DNA of 23,646 bases from contig CAJMNK010000031.1 of assembly GCA_905214905.1 (NCBI GenBank), positions 1-23,646 on the forward strand. The letters are read 5' to 3'. The DNA is from an uncultured bacterium (GTDB taxonomy: Bacteria > Actinomycetota > Coriobacteriia > Coriobacteriales > Coriobacteriaceae). The number at the start of each line of letters is the position of its first letter. Positions within the stretch are counted from its first letter, which is position 1. Shown in pieces: positions 1-8,668 of the stretch. A program made the translations under genes and the position numbers. The notes beneath the pieces were generated by a model. The model saw only the letters and a list, made by a program, of their open reading frames with translations, ran no database searches and was not told the DNA's origin.

Positions 1-60
1 CCTGCGGCCCCGCGCGGGCGCCCCCGGTTAACCAACCTCTTCGATAGGAGCTTTTCCCAC

Positions 61-1536
61 ATGGCAGACATCGCTTTCGAGAAGGACCTCTCCGTCGCCG
101 ATACCGGCATCGGGGGCCTCAAGGTCGTCGACCTCGCCGTCCACGGCGACTCGCGCGGCTGGTTCAAGGAGAACTGGCAGCGCGCCAAGATGACCGCTCT
201 GGGCATCCCCGACCTCAAGGTCGTCCAGAACAACGTCTCCTACAACGACAGCCGCGGCGTCACCCGCGGCATCCACGCCGAGCCCTGGGACAAGTTCATC
301 TCCGTCGCCCGCGGCTCGGTCTTCGGCGCCTGGGTGGACCTGCGCGAGGGCAGCGAGACCTTCGGCAAGGTGTTCACGACCGTTCTGGATCCCAGCAAGG
401 CCATCTACGTCCCGCGCGGCGTGGGCAACTCCTTCCAGGCGCTCGAGGACGGCACCGCCTACACCTACTTGGTGGACGCCCACTGGTCGCTCGAGCTGAA
501 GAAGACCTATACCTTCGTGAACCTCGCCGACCCCGAGCTCGCCATCGGGTGGCCGATCCCGCTGGCCGAGGCCACCGTCTCCGAGGCCGACCTCAACCAC
601 CCGATGCTGAAGGACGTCGTCCCCATGGCTCCCAGGCGCACCCTCGTCACCGGCTGCAACGGCCAGCTGGGCCATGCGGTCCGCGAGCTCGCCGAGGGGC
701 GCGGCGTCGCCAAGGACTTCGACTTCTGCGACATCGACACCTTCGACATGTCCGACCCGGACGCCTATTCGCAGTACGACTGGTCGCTCTACGGCACCGT
801 CATCAACTGCGGCGCCTACACGGCCGTGGATAAAGCGGAGACACCCGAGGGCCGCGCGACCGCATGGAAGGCCAACGCGACCGGGCCGGCGCTGCTCGCC
901 CGCACCTGCGCCGGGCACGGCATCACCCTGGTCCACGTGTCCTCCGACTACGTCTTCGACGGCACCGCCGAGGTGCACGACGAGGACGAGCCCCTCAGCC
1001 CGCTGTCCGTCTACGGCCAGACCAAGGCCGCCGGCGACATCGCCGTGGCCGGGTGCCCGCGCCACTACATCATGCGCAGCTCCTGGGTCATCGGCGAGGG
1101 ACACAACTTCGTCAAGACGATGAAGTGCCTGTCCGACCGCGTCGCCGACCCGGAGGACGGGCTCGCGCAGGTCACCGTGGTCGACGACCAGCTGGGCCGC
1201 CTGACCTTCACGCGCGACATGGCCGAGGCCATCTTCCACGTGCTGGGGACGCACGCCCCCTACGGCACCTACGACTGCACCGGCTCCGGCGCCGTGAAGA
1301 GCTGGGCGGACATCGCCCGCGCCGTCTTCGAGGCCGCCAACGGTAACGGCGACAGGGTCGTGCCAGTATCGACCGCCGACTACTACGCGAGTGCCGAGGG
1401 CCCCATCGCCCCGCGCCCGGTCCACTCCGCGCTCGACCTGTCCAGGCTCGAGTCGGTCGGGTTCCACATGCCCGACTGGGAGGAAGGGCTTTCCTGCTAT
1501 TTGAATCAAATCGAAGATTGGAGTGCCCGTGGTTAA
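61..1536 (+). CDS. rfbCD: Fused dTDP-4-dehydrorhamnose 3,5-epimerase / dTDP-4-dehydrorhamnose reductase
   Basis: Catalyses the last two cytoplasmic steps of dTDP-L-rhamnose synthesis: 3,5-epimerisation of dTDP-4-keto-6-deoxyglucose, then NAD(P)H reduction. Residues about 1-190 are the RmlC cupin, with RGIHAEPWDK holding the likely catalytic His72. Residues about 192-491 are the RmlD short-chain dehydrogenase, with nucleotide-binding TGCNGQLG (197-204), HVSSDYVFDG and the catalytic pair Tyr318/Lys322 (YGQTK). At 491 aa it equals the sum of the two single enzymes, so it is a true fusion rather than read-through. The ATG has AGGAG about 10 bases upstream. Third positions are almost all G or C, unlike the genes further downstream. 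It overlaps the next gene by a few bases. The epimerase motif usually written GFAHGF reads GVGNSF here, with Asn for His. rfbA and rfbB are not in the window and may lie upstream. Confidence 0.93.
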   Translation: MADIAFEKDLSVADTGIGGLKVVDLAVHGDSRGWFKENWQRAKMTALGIPDLKVVQNNVSYNDSRGVTRGIHAEPWDKFISVARGSVFGAWVDLREGSETFGKVFTTVLDPSKAIYVPRGVGNSFQALEDGTAYTYLVDAHWSLELKKTYTFVNLADPELAIGWPIPLAEATVSEADLNHPMLKDVVPMAPRRTLVTGCNGQLGHAVRELAEGRGVAKDFDFCDIDTFDMSDPDAYSQYDWSLYGTVINCGAYTAVDKAETPEGRATAWKANATGPALLARTCAGHGITLVHVSSDYVFDGTAEVHDEDEPLSPLSVYGQTKAAGDIAVAGCPRHYIMRSSWVIGEGHNFVKTMKCLSDRVADPEDGLAQVTVVDDQLGRLTFTRDMAEAIFHVLGTHAPYGTYDCTGSGAVKSWADIARAVFEAANGNGDRVVPVSTADYYASAEGPIAPRPVHSALDLSRLESVGFHMPDWEEGLSCYLNQIEDWSARG

Positions 1537-2626
1537 AGTACTTCAGGTTACCTCGAAACTGTTCAGGGGTGGCGCGGAGGCATTCATCATGAACGTCTAC
1601 CGCAATATCTGCCGCACTCAGGTGCAGTTCGACTTTCTCGTCTTCCACACCCCCCGCGAATACTACGAGGATGAGGTCGAGAGCCTTGGCGGGCATGTGT
1701 ACCACGTGCCCATCATGGAGGGCGCGAACCTGCTGCGCCGCAAGCGGATGTTGGACGCCTTCTTTGACGAGCATCACGACTACGCCGCCGTGCACTGCCA
1801 TATGGCTGCGCTCGGGCGCGACGTCCTGCGCTCGGCGGGCGAGCACGGCGTCGGGCGACTATTCTCACACTCGCACATCGCCGATTTCGAGCGCACCCCG
1901 CGCAATATCGTGAAGCAGGCTTTCCAGAAGGGTTTCGGCGAGTATGCGACCAAGCGGCTGGCCTGTTCGAGGACCGCGGGGGAGTTCATGTATCCAGGCA
2001 AAGATTTTGAGGTAGTGAACAACGGCATCGACGTGGCGCGGTTCGCCTTCGACGCCGCACGAAGGGACGCTTTCAGGGGTTCGTACGGGTTTTCGGAGGA
2101 AGACATCCTGGTTGGCCATGTCGGACGCTTCGAACTGATGAAGAATCATGCCTTCCTCATCGATGCTTTTGCCGCCCTCGCCCGTATTGACGAGCATGCG
2201 TTTCTCGTCCTTGCGGGGGACGGCTCACTGCGCGAGAACGTCGAGAGGAGGGCAGGTGATCTCGGGCTTTCCGAGCGCGTGTGCTTCTTAGGACTGCTCG
2301 ACGATATGCCCTCGTTCTACGATGGGGTTGATTGCTTCGCCATGCCTTCGTTGTCTGAGGGACTGCCGTTTTCGGCGGTGGAGGCGCAGTGCTCCGGGTT
2401 GCCGTGCGTGCTTTCGGACAGGATTACCGACGAGGTGGCCATTACCGACTTGGTGGAGTATCTGCCGCTGGAGGCGGGGGCCGAGGCCTGGGCCGACTGC
2501 ATTGAGCGCGCGCTTGGATACTCGAGCGGTATGCGCAAGGGCTACGCGGGAGTCGTGGCGGATGAGGGGTTTGATATTCACGGGACTGTCGCGCAGCTTG
2601 CTGCGCTATACATGGGACGGGGGTAG
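1529..2626 (+). CDS. Glycosyltransferase family 4 (GT-B fold), surface polysaccharide assembly
   Basis: A retaining GT4-type glycosyltransferase that would add one sugar to the lipid-linked repeat unit at the inner membrane face. The N-terminus (VLQVTSKLFRGGAEAFIMN) has the glycine-rich acceptor-side loop of this family. The C-terminal half has VGHVGRFELMKNH and the donor-binding E-x7-E motif, Glu277 and Glu285 in SEGLPFSAVEAQ. The length of 365 aa is normal. I chose GTG at 1529 because TTGGAG at 1518-1523 sits five bases before it. An in-frame GTG at 1523 would overlap that ribosome-binding site. The start lies inside the end of rfbCD, so the two are translationally linked. Sugar donor and linkage cannot be read from the sequence. 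Confidence 0.88.
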   Translation: MVKVLQVTSKLFRGGAEAFIMNVYRNICRTQVQFDFLVFHTPREYYEDEVESLGGHVYHVPIMEGANLLRRKRMLDAFFDEHHDYAAVHCHMAALGRDVLRSAGEHGVGRLFSHSHIADFERTPRNIVKQAFQKGFGEYATKRLACSRTAGEFMYPGKDFEVVNNGIDVARFAFDAARRDAFRGSYGFSEEDILVGHVGRFELMKNHAFLIDAFAALARIDEHAFLVLAGDGSLRENVERRAGDLGLSERVCFLGLLDDMPSFYDGVDCFAMPSLSEGLPFSAVEAQCSGLPCVLSDRITDEVAITDLVEYLPLEAGAEAWADCIERALGYSSGMRKGYAGVVADEGFDIHGTVAQLAALYMGRG

Positions 2627-2628
2627 TT

Positions 2629-3927
2629 TTGTCTTCCGTTGCTTTAAAGGTCGGATACAGAGCGAAGGATGCTGGACGTCCTAAGATTCTTGCGCGTGAG
2701 GCGTTTCAAGTCATCTTGCTTGTCATCCTTATCGCCTCGCCCATGCTTGATGGTTTCATCAAGGCGTTTTCGTATGCTGACGAGCTCGCCGCCATTCTTC
2801 TCGTTGGATGGGGGCTTTTTAGAAAAGACAAGATTGTGCTTAACGGAGGGGAGCGTATCGGCATTTTGGCCGTCGCTTTGCTGCTTGCGCTCGGACTTGC
2901 TTCAAACTTCGTTACAGGCTATCAGCAAAGTAAGTTTGCTATTGCCGTAGATGCGTTCACATGCTTCAAGGTTTTCGCGGCATATTATGGAGCGCTGCAG
3001 GTCGTATATGGTGAGGAGAGGATTCTTTCGCTTGCGATCGGTGTTGTGAAACTGCTTATAGCCGCCGCCCTTTTCGGCTACGCACTCCATCTTTCGGGGG
3101 TTGTGCCGATGGGGAGTGACCGACATTTCATGGGTGTGCCTTGCTATCGCTTCGTGTTCGGACATACCACAGAGCTCGCAGCGTATTGTGTCGGCATCTC
3201 CGCTCTCTTGATGACCGATGCGAAAAAGAACAAGGTATGGATTATCCTCGACATTTTGCTCTTGCTTTCGACTATGAGGGCGAAAGCCGTCGGAATCGCC
3301 TTCGTCATCGGCTTCTTTCTGGTTAGGGGGTTGGTGACGCGCGGGGACAAGAAGCCCACAGTATTCTTGTACCTGATTCTCGTAGTTGGTGTATTGTTCT
3401 TGGGCGCTGATCAGCTGCAGTTCTATTTTGGGGATACGACGTCGGCCAGGTATCTTCTTCAGTCCACTTCTATGCAGATTGCGCAGAGTTTGTTTCCCTT
3501 TGGCTCGGGTTTCGGCACGTACGCTAGCTATATGTCGGGCGAGTATTACTCGCCTCTTTATTATCTATATGGGCTTTCCGGCGTCTATGGCTTGAGCCCA
3601 GATTACCACGCTTTCGTTAGCGACAGCTTCTGGCCTACGGTCATCGGGCAGTTTGGTTTTTTCGGGCTTGCGCTTTTCACCCTGCTCATCGGGACGTTCT
3701 TCTATTCGTTCATATCGAGGTCAAGGTCTCATCGGGTTCCTGTCGGTGCATACGTGATTATTCCTCTCTATTACATGATATTGAGTACGGCTGACGCTTC
3801 CTTCTTTAATTTTTATGGGCCTTTTTACGCTATGGTGATGGCGATTGTGTCGACAGATTTTCCTTCAAAGTCAGAGAGTAGGACAGAGGGATTTAAACGC
3901 AACTACGAAATGAAAGACAACGGATGA
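2629..3927 (+). CDS. Wzy-like O-antigen/capsule polymerase, polytopic membrane protein
   Basis: A 432-aa protein made almost entirely of hydrophobic segments, about 10-12 by eye, with short basic loops. Near residues 285-330 lies a larger hydrophilic loop with many Tyr and Gly (GFGTYASYMSGEYYSPLYY), as is usual for the outer loop of Wzy polymerases and O-antigen ligases. The expected role is joining flipped repeat units on the outer membrane face. Wzy proteins diverge strongly in sequence, so the call rests on topology, length and position between a glycosyltransferase and a flippase. The start is TTG at 2629 with a G-rich ribosome-binding stretch (2613-2623). The stop overlaps the next ATG (ATGA). 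A/T third positions become more common from here on than in rfbCD. Confidence 0.7.
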   Translation: MSSVALKVGYRAKDAGRPKILAREAFQVILLVILIASPMLDGFIKAFSYADELAAILLVGWGLFRKDKIVLNGGERIGILAVALLLALGLASNFVTGYQQSKFAIAVDAFTCFKVFAAYYGALQVVYGEERILSLAIGVVKLLIAAALFGYALHLSGVVPMGSDRHFMGVPCYRFVFGHTTELAAYCVGISALLMTDAKKNKVWIILDILLLLSTMRAKAVGIAFVIGFFLVRGLVTRGDKKPTVFLYLILVVGVLFLGADQLQFYFGDTTSARYLLQSTSMQIAQSLFPFGSGFGTYASYMSGEYYSPLYYLYGLSGVYGLSPDYHAFVSDSFWPTVIGQFGFFGLALFTLLIGTFFYSFISRSRSHRVPVGAYVIIPLYYMILSTADASFFNFYGPFYAMVMAIVSTDFPSKSESRTEGFKRNYEMKDNG

Positions 3928-4937
3928 ATATGGAAATCGACTTTGTAATTCCATGGGTGGATGACTCGGATTCAGAATGGCTCTCGGAGAGGAATAGGTA
4001 CGAGGGACCGTCGGATTCGGCTTCTGCTCACGGACAGGACAAGCGATATCGGGATTGGGGCCTACTTCGGTACTTCTTTCGCAGTGTCGCTTTGAACGCA
4101 CCTTGGGTCCGCAAGGTTCATTTCTTGACCTATGGGCATCTTCCTAAGTGGCTCGACACTTCGAATCCAAAACTTCATATCGTGAAGCATGAAGATTACA
4201 TCCCCCATGAGTACCTTCCCACCTTCAATTCCAACGTCATCGAACTTAACGCAAACCGAATCGAGAGTTTGGCGGAGCAGTTTGTTTTGTTCAACGATGA
4301 TTTGATCGTTCTAAATCGTACAAGCGAGGACGATTATTTCCATAAGGGATTGCCGAGGGCGACCGCCGTATTAAGTGCCGGTGGTCTCGCCCGAGGGGAC
4401 GAGTTCTATGTTCCTTTTAACGTTGCGAGCGTCCTTAGCACTCATTTTGTGCCGTTGAATTGCGTCAGGAGTCATCCGCTGAAATGGCTCAGCCCCGCAT
4501 ATGGGACGATGGCCCTGAGAACGGTACTCATGCTTGCATTTCCATCGTTTAAGGGATTTTATGAACCGCACCTCTGCAATTCTTTCTTGAAATCAACCTT
4601 CGATGAGGTTTGGGCTGAAGAGAAGGATGAGCTGGAGAGAACTTCCTCACATCGATTCAGGCAGGCTACCGATATATCGAACTGGCTTATGAAAGATTGG
4701 CAGTGCGCAAAAGGCGACTTTTATCCGCGGCCCATCTCATTTGGAAAGAGTTTTAATTTAGGAATTGACTTCGATTCAACCCTGGAAGAGGCTGAATCGT
4801 ATCTTCGCGGGCGCAAGGGAAAGGTCGTCTGTCTCAATGACGGCGACCTCACGCCGGAGCAGTACGAGACTGCGCGGACGAGAATTCTCGCCTGCCTTGA
4901 CGAACTTTTCCCCGAAAAATGTGAATTCGAGCTTTAG
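3924..4937 (+). CDS. Stealth-family capsular polysaccharide phosphotransferase
   Basis: Stealth proteins transfer hexose-1-phosphate from a nucleotide sugar to build phosphodiester-linked glycans. CR1 is clear at residues 5-13 (IDFVIPWVD). CR2 spans about 41-130, with RYRDWGLLRYFFRSV, HFLTYGHLPKWLD and FNDD at 123-126. CR4 is near 301-306 (VVCLND) before the C-terminal helix. CR3 is less obvious but fits the middle (about 150-250). The length of 337 aa is usual for the family. The ATG overlaps the preceding stop, and a second in-frame ATG lies two codons on. In this operon the protein implies that the polymer carries a phosphodiester linkage or side group; that is inference. Confidence 0.85.
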   Translation: MNMEIDFVIPWVDDSDSEWLSERNRYEGPSDSASAHGQDKRYRDWGLLRYFFRSVALNAPWVRKVHFLTYGHLPKWLDTSNPKLHIVKHEDYIPHEYLPTFNSNVIELNANRIESLAEQFVLFNDDLIVLNRTSEDDYFHKGLPRATAVLSAGGLARGDEFYVPFNVASVLSTHFVPLNCVRSHPLKWLSPAYGTMALRTVLMLAFPSFKGFYEPHLCNSFLKSTFDEVWAEEKDELERTSSHRFRQATDISNWLMKDWQCAKGDFYPRPISFGKSFNLGIDFDSTLEEAESYLRGRKGKVVCLNDGDLTPEQYETARTRILACLDELFPEKCEFEL

Positions 4938-4946
4938 GGGCAGACG

Positions 4947-6080
4947 ATGCACATAATCAAAGAGGCTGCTAAGGCCCTGGTCGCAAAGCTTGGCTTCCAA
5001 ACGAATAGGCGTATCGTCGTCTTCGAGTCCGACGATTGGGGTGCCGTGAGGGTCCCGGATTCCGATGCACTTGCGGCATTTGAGAATCGCTTCCCCTCTT
5101 TCAGGCTCGATCACTACCAATCTTTTGACGGCTTGGAGAAGAAGGCTGACGTAAGCGCCCTCTCTTCTTTGCTGCGTGAGAATGCGGTGCGATTTCGGGC
5201 TTCCGCGCCAGTGTTCACGTTGAACTTCGCAACCGCCAACCCTGATTTCAATCGATGCGTTCCTGGTAACGCTGATGTGGCGCACTTTGGATTTGAGCCA
5301 ATAGATAAAACCTACCGAACCTATGACGGAGACGAGGGAGTACTCGATTTCGTTCGGCTGGGCTGCGGTGAAACAGCACTGCATCCGCAGCTCCACGGAC
5401 GAGAGCATCTCAACGCTACGGCATGGCTCACCGATGCGGCCACCGACCCTGTGGTGGAATATGCCTGTAGCTTGAGAATGGTAGGGCTGGACGATGCCTT
5501 CTACAATGGGATTGACGCTCTCAACAATGGAAACACTCTGATTGACGTGCACGGATACCTTGAAGACGCGGTCGCGATTTTCAAACGCCTTTTTGGCTTC
5601 GCCCCCAGGAGCTTCATCCCACCATGCTATGTCGCCAACAAGGAATGTGAGCTCATCGCCGCTGAGCTGGGCATCGAGACGATCCAATCATCGCCGAAGA
5701 GGAATGTTCCGAAAGGGAACGACTCCTATTCGAGGAGGATTAATGTTTTCGGACGCTCCAACGTACCTGGGCAGTGCCGCTTAATCCGCAATGTGCAGTT
5801 CGAGCCCTCGCGTTCTATGTTTCAAGGCAAGAACGTCGACGAGTGCGTCGACGCTGCTTTCGCCGAAATCGAGACGGCTTTCAGGCGTAGGCAGCCAGCG
5901 GTGGTATGCACCCATCGCGTCAACTACACTTCACGCGTGGATGAGAGGCATCGTGCGTTCTCGCTCGAGGCCCTCGACGGGCTTCTGCAGGAGTTGGCGA
6001 CGCGGTACCCGGACTGCGAGTTCATGACGTCCGACGAATTGGGACGGGCGATTCTTTCTGGAGGTGTTATAGATCGATGA
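4947..6080 (+). CDS. NodB-like polysaccharide deacetylase family protein
   Basis: Probably a metal-dependent carbohydrate deacetylase of the glycoside hydrolase/deacetylase beta-barrel superfamily. Residues 27-32 (ESDDWG) offer the Asp pair at 29-30. HPQLHGREH (146-154) contains an HxxxH pair, His150 and His154, as in the zinc triad. SFIPPCY (222-228) fits the Arg/Pro-rich motif 3, and VVCTHRVNY near the C-terminus supplies the last conserved His. There is no signal peptide, so it would act on lipid-linked intermediates in the cytoplasm or at the inner face. AGGGGC precedes the ATG by five bases. Assignment is by motif spacing only, and the substrate is unknown. Confidence 0.62.
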   Translation: MHIIKEAAKALVAKLGFQTNRRIVVFESDDWGAVRVPDSDALAAFENRFPSFRLDHYQSFDGLEKKADVSALSSLLRENAVRFRASAPVFTLNFATANPDFNRCVPGNADVAHFGFEPIDKTYRTYDGDEGVLDFVRLGCGETALHPQLHGREHLNATAWLTDAATDPVVEYACSLRMVGLDDAFYNGIDALNNGNTLIDVHGYLEDAVAIFKRLFGFAPRSFIPPCYVANKECELIAAELGIETIQSSPKRNVPKGNDSYSRRINVFGRSNVPGQCRLIRNVQFEPSRSMFQGKNVDECVDAAFAEIETAFRRRQPAVVCTHRVNYTSRVDERHRAFSLEALDGLLQELATRYPDCEFMTSDELGRAILSGGVIDR

Positions 6081-7276
6081 CTTGTGAAAGACACATCGAC
6101 TTCCCCAAGGGGTGGCGTATTCTGGTCGTAGGCGGCGATCACCACAACACCCTGGCGAGTCTGAGGAGCCTCGGAAGAGATGGGGTCCCGTTCGACTTGC
6201 TTCTTCATTCGGGTATGAAAAGCGCCGACGGGCTCATGGTACCGTCCTCGAAGTATTGTCCCAAGAACTTCGAGCTTGTCGATAACAGCGTAGAGGCCAT
6301 CTCGGAAGGTTATCGGTCCTGGCTTACAGACAAAGACCCAAGATTGTGCATCGTTCTCGCCAGCTCGGATCTTTCCGCCTACGTCGCCGACCGCGAGCTT
6401 GCCCCGAAAGGCATCGTCACGTATTCGTTTTCAGGCGAGCCCGGCAGGGTTGCGGGATTGATGGACAAGTACGAGCAGTATGTTTGGGCGCAAGCGCACG
6501 GCGTGCCCATGGCGCGTTCGGTCATCGTTACGAGTCGTGATCACGCGGCGGCCGGGCTCAGCTTTCCCCTCATATTGAAGCCGCTCGTGAGCGCGTTCGG
6601 CGAGAAGACCGACATCGCGATTGTGGACTCCCCGGATTCCTACGCCGCTGCCGTCACCCGCCTATTCGCGGACGGCTACGAGCGACTCTTGGTCCAGGAG
6701 GTCGTGGACTTCGACTACGAGGCCGTGGCCTCGGGCTGCATCTTCCTGTCGGATGGAAAGGAATCGCACATAACGCTGCGAAAAGAGCTCACGTTCCCAA
6801 GGAAGGCCGGCAACGTCGCCATCGGGTGTTCCGAGGCGGCTCCCGAGATGGAAAAGCTCCTCGAAAAAGTAATCGGCGAGCTCTCGAGCGAGGGCTTCAG
6901 GGGCATGTTCGACATCGAGGTCTTCGCCACCAGGGATGGGGCGGTCCTAAACGAGATCAACTTCAGGCAGAGCGGGAACATGTTCGCCTGTCTCGACGGC
7001 GGTATGTCACTGCCGCTTCTTTGGGCCCTCGACGCGGCGGGGGAGGAGATTCGCCCTCCCGAGCCATTCGGTGGGCGGTTGAGGATTGTCGCCGAGCCAC
7101 AACTGGTCTCGGGTGTTACCCACAGGCAGATAGGCGTCGGCGCAGCGATTGCCGCCATGGCGGGGGCAGATAGCTTCGCCTTGCGCGCGAAAGACGACAA
7201 GGCGCCGTCTCGGCGGTTTTTCCTCGGTGGCTTCGCGGCCAAGCTTTCCAAGGCGCTACGCAAGAAGGGGCGTTGA
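6077..7276 (+). CDS. ATP-grasp domain carboxylate ligase of a polysaccharide cluster
   Basis: A 399-aa soluble protein with the ATP-grasp layout. The N-terminal Rossmann-like part starts with WRILVVGGD. A central ATP-grasp lysine lies in FPLILKPLVSAFGEK. The C-terminal metal/nucleotide motif is DIEVF followed by VLNEINFRQSGN, holding the acidic and Asn residues that bind Mg2+. ATP-grasp enzymes activate a carboxylate as acyl phosphate and join it to an amine. Next to a deacetylase, which would free an amino group, it could attach an amino acid or acid to an amino sugar; this pairing is inference. The ATG overlaps the upstream stop (ATGA), and the stop overlaps the next start. Confidence 0.75.
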   Translation: MTCERHIDFPKGWRILVVGGDHHNTLASLRSLGRDGVPFDLLLHSGMKSADGLMVPSSKYCPKNFELVDNSVEAISEGYRSWLTDKDPRLCIVLASSDLSAYVADRELAPKGIVTYSFSGEPGRVAGLMDKYEQYVWAQAHGVPMARSVIVTSRDHAAAGLSFPLILKPLVSAFGEKTDIAIVDSPDSYAAAVTRLFADGYERLLVQEVVDFDYEAVASGCIFLSDGKESHITLRKELTFPRKAGNVAIGCSEAAPEMEKLLEKVIGELSSEGFRGMFDIEVFATRDGAVLNEINFRQSGNMFACLDGGMSLPLLWALDAAGEEIRPPEPFGGRLRIVAEPQLVSGVTHRQIGVGAAIAAMAGADSFALRAKDDKAPSRRFFLGGFAAKLSKALRKKGR

Positions 7277-8595
7277 TGGTCGGTAGGGTGAAATCGCTGC
7301 TGGGCCGGCTCAAAGGCAACGAGTTTTGGCTGAAGCTCGCCAAGAACGTCTCTACGATTGTGGTGGGGCAGGGGGGCGCCTCTGCGCTCAACATGGTCAC
7401 GACGTTCTTGTCCGCCGGGTTCCTCGGGGCCGCAGGCTACGGTTCATTGATGATCGGCCAGACGTTCATGCAGGCCGTGGACGCGTTCCTCAACTTCCAG
7501 TCTTGGCAGGGAGTGATTCGCTATGGGTCGATTTGCCAGGAGCGAAGGGACGACGCCGGACTCGCCGCGACCATAAAGGCTGGTTTCTTCGTCGACATCG
7601 CCTCCGCCCTCATGGGGTGCGCGGTCGCTTTCGCGATTGTTCCGCTCGTCTCAAGCTTGCTCGGGTGGGATGACGTCTCCACGCTCGCCGCGACGATATT
7701 CTGCTTCGAGATTGCTGTGCATGTCGAGGGCACGCCGACCGGAGTGCTGAGGCTTTTTGACAAGTTCAAATATGTCGCCATCCATGCGGTCGCAGTGGCG
7801 GCGCTGAAGCTCGTCCTCGCCGCGGCAGTGTTCTACGCTGTTGGCCCGAATGTCGCTGCGATTGCGTTTGCCTACTGCGCGGCGGACGTCCTAAAGAGTG
7901 TGTCGTTGTTCGCTATCGCGCTCTTCGTTGTCGGTAAGCATGTCGGCCTGAAGGGCGTGGCTGCTGCCAGGAGGCGCGACCTCCCTGAGGGCTTCTTCTC
8001 TTTCACAATGTGGTCGAACCTGGCTGCGACCGCCGACGCGCCAATCCAGTACTTCGACGTATTCTTCCTATCCATGCTTTCCAGCGAGGTTGTTGGTGTG
8101 TTCAAGTTCTTCAAGCAGCTGCTCTCGGCTTTCACCCTACTCTCGACGCCGGTGCAGCAGGCAATCATGCCTCAGCTCGCAGAGCTGATAGCCAAGGGGC
8201 AGGACGACCAGGCTTTTGTCGTTGTGAAGAAAATCGAGCGCATGGTCTTCAAGGTCGTTGCGCCTTGCGCGGCCTTGGCAATCATTGCGGTTCCGCCCGC
8301 TCTCTCGTTTTTCATGGATCCAGTCTACGGAGGCTACTGGCACTTGTTCGCCACCCTTGCGGCGCTGACTGTCGTCAGCATCACCTTCTCGGCGCTACAC
8401 CCATGCTTTACAGCCTACGGGCTGTCGAAGCAGTCTGCGGGGATAACGCTTCTGGCCAACGTAATCTACCTCATCGCCTGCTATCTTCTTCTGGGCGCTA
8501 TCGACATCATGGCGATTCCGCTGGCCATGGGCGTCCAGTATGCATTGACGATCGGCCTTAAATCCTTGTTTATCAAGAAGATCGTTCTTGCCTAG
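7276..8595 (+). CDS. Wzx-type flippase / polysaccharide transporter (MOP superfamily)
   Basis: A 439-aa membrane protein with about 12-14 hydrophobic segments. The N-terminal pattern KNVSTIVVGQGGASALNMV, then GFLGAAGYGSLMIGQTF, is typical of Wzx/RfbX-like lipid-linked oligosaccharide flippases. It would move undecaprenyl-linked repeat units across the membrane for the polymerase at 2629-3927. I chose ATG at 7276 because AAGGGG ends at 7270, five bases before it; a TTG one codon earlier also reads in frame. It overlaps the previous stop by one base (TGATG). It is the last gene of the operon and is followed by a hairpin terminator. Confidence 0.85.
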   Translation: MVGRVKSLLGRLKGNEFWLKLAKNVSTIVVGQGGASALNMVTTFLSAGFLGAAGYGSLMIGQTFMQAVDAFLNFQSWQGVIRYGSICQERRDDAGLAATIKAGFFVDIASALMGCAVAFAIVPLVSSLLGWDDVSTLAATIFCFEIAVHVEGTPTGVLRLFDKFKYVAIHAVAVAALKLVLAAAVFYAVGPNVAAIAFAYCAADVLKSVSLFAIALFVVGKHVGLKGVAAARRRDLPEGFFSFTMWSNLAATADAPIQYFDVFFLSMLSSEVVGVFKFFKQLLSAFTLLSTPVQQAIMPQLAELIAKGQDDQAFVVVKKIERMVFKVVAPCAALAIIAVPPALSFFMDPVYGGYWHLFATLAALTVVSITFSALHPCFTAYGLSKQSAGITLLANVIYLIACYLLLGAIDIMAIPLAMGVQYALTIGLKSLFIKKIVLA

Positions 8596-8632
8596 ACCTT
8601 TGGCCCGTCGATGAAAGATGCAATTCTCCTTG

Positions 8633-8668
8633 AAGGCTCGGCGCAGCTCATACGCGTCGAGCCTTTTC
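8633..8668 (+). terminator. Rho-independent terminator of the polysaccharide operon
   Basis: Arms AAGGCTCG (8633-8640) and CGAGCCTT (8658-8665) are perfect complements around a 17-base loop, and the T run continues to 8667. The stem lies between the flippase stop and the convergent stop of the secreted protein. The T run points to + strand use; the minus-strand gene may share the stem but has no T tract on its side. Confidence 0.6.

Noticed and set aside
1..60. G/C-rich palindrome at the window start (CCCGCGCGGG, 9-18)
   Set aside because: No loop and no T tract; too short to call a terminator without the preceding gene in view.
28..1509. A 493-codon open frame on the minus strand opposite rfbCD
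   Set aside because: It is a by-product of strong G/C third-position bias; the + strand carries both enzyme signatures and the minus product is Val/Gly/Asp-rich without a recognisable fold.
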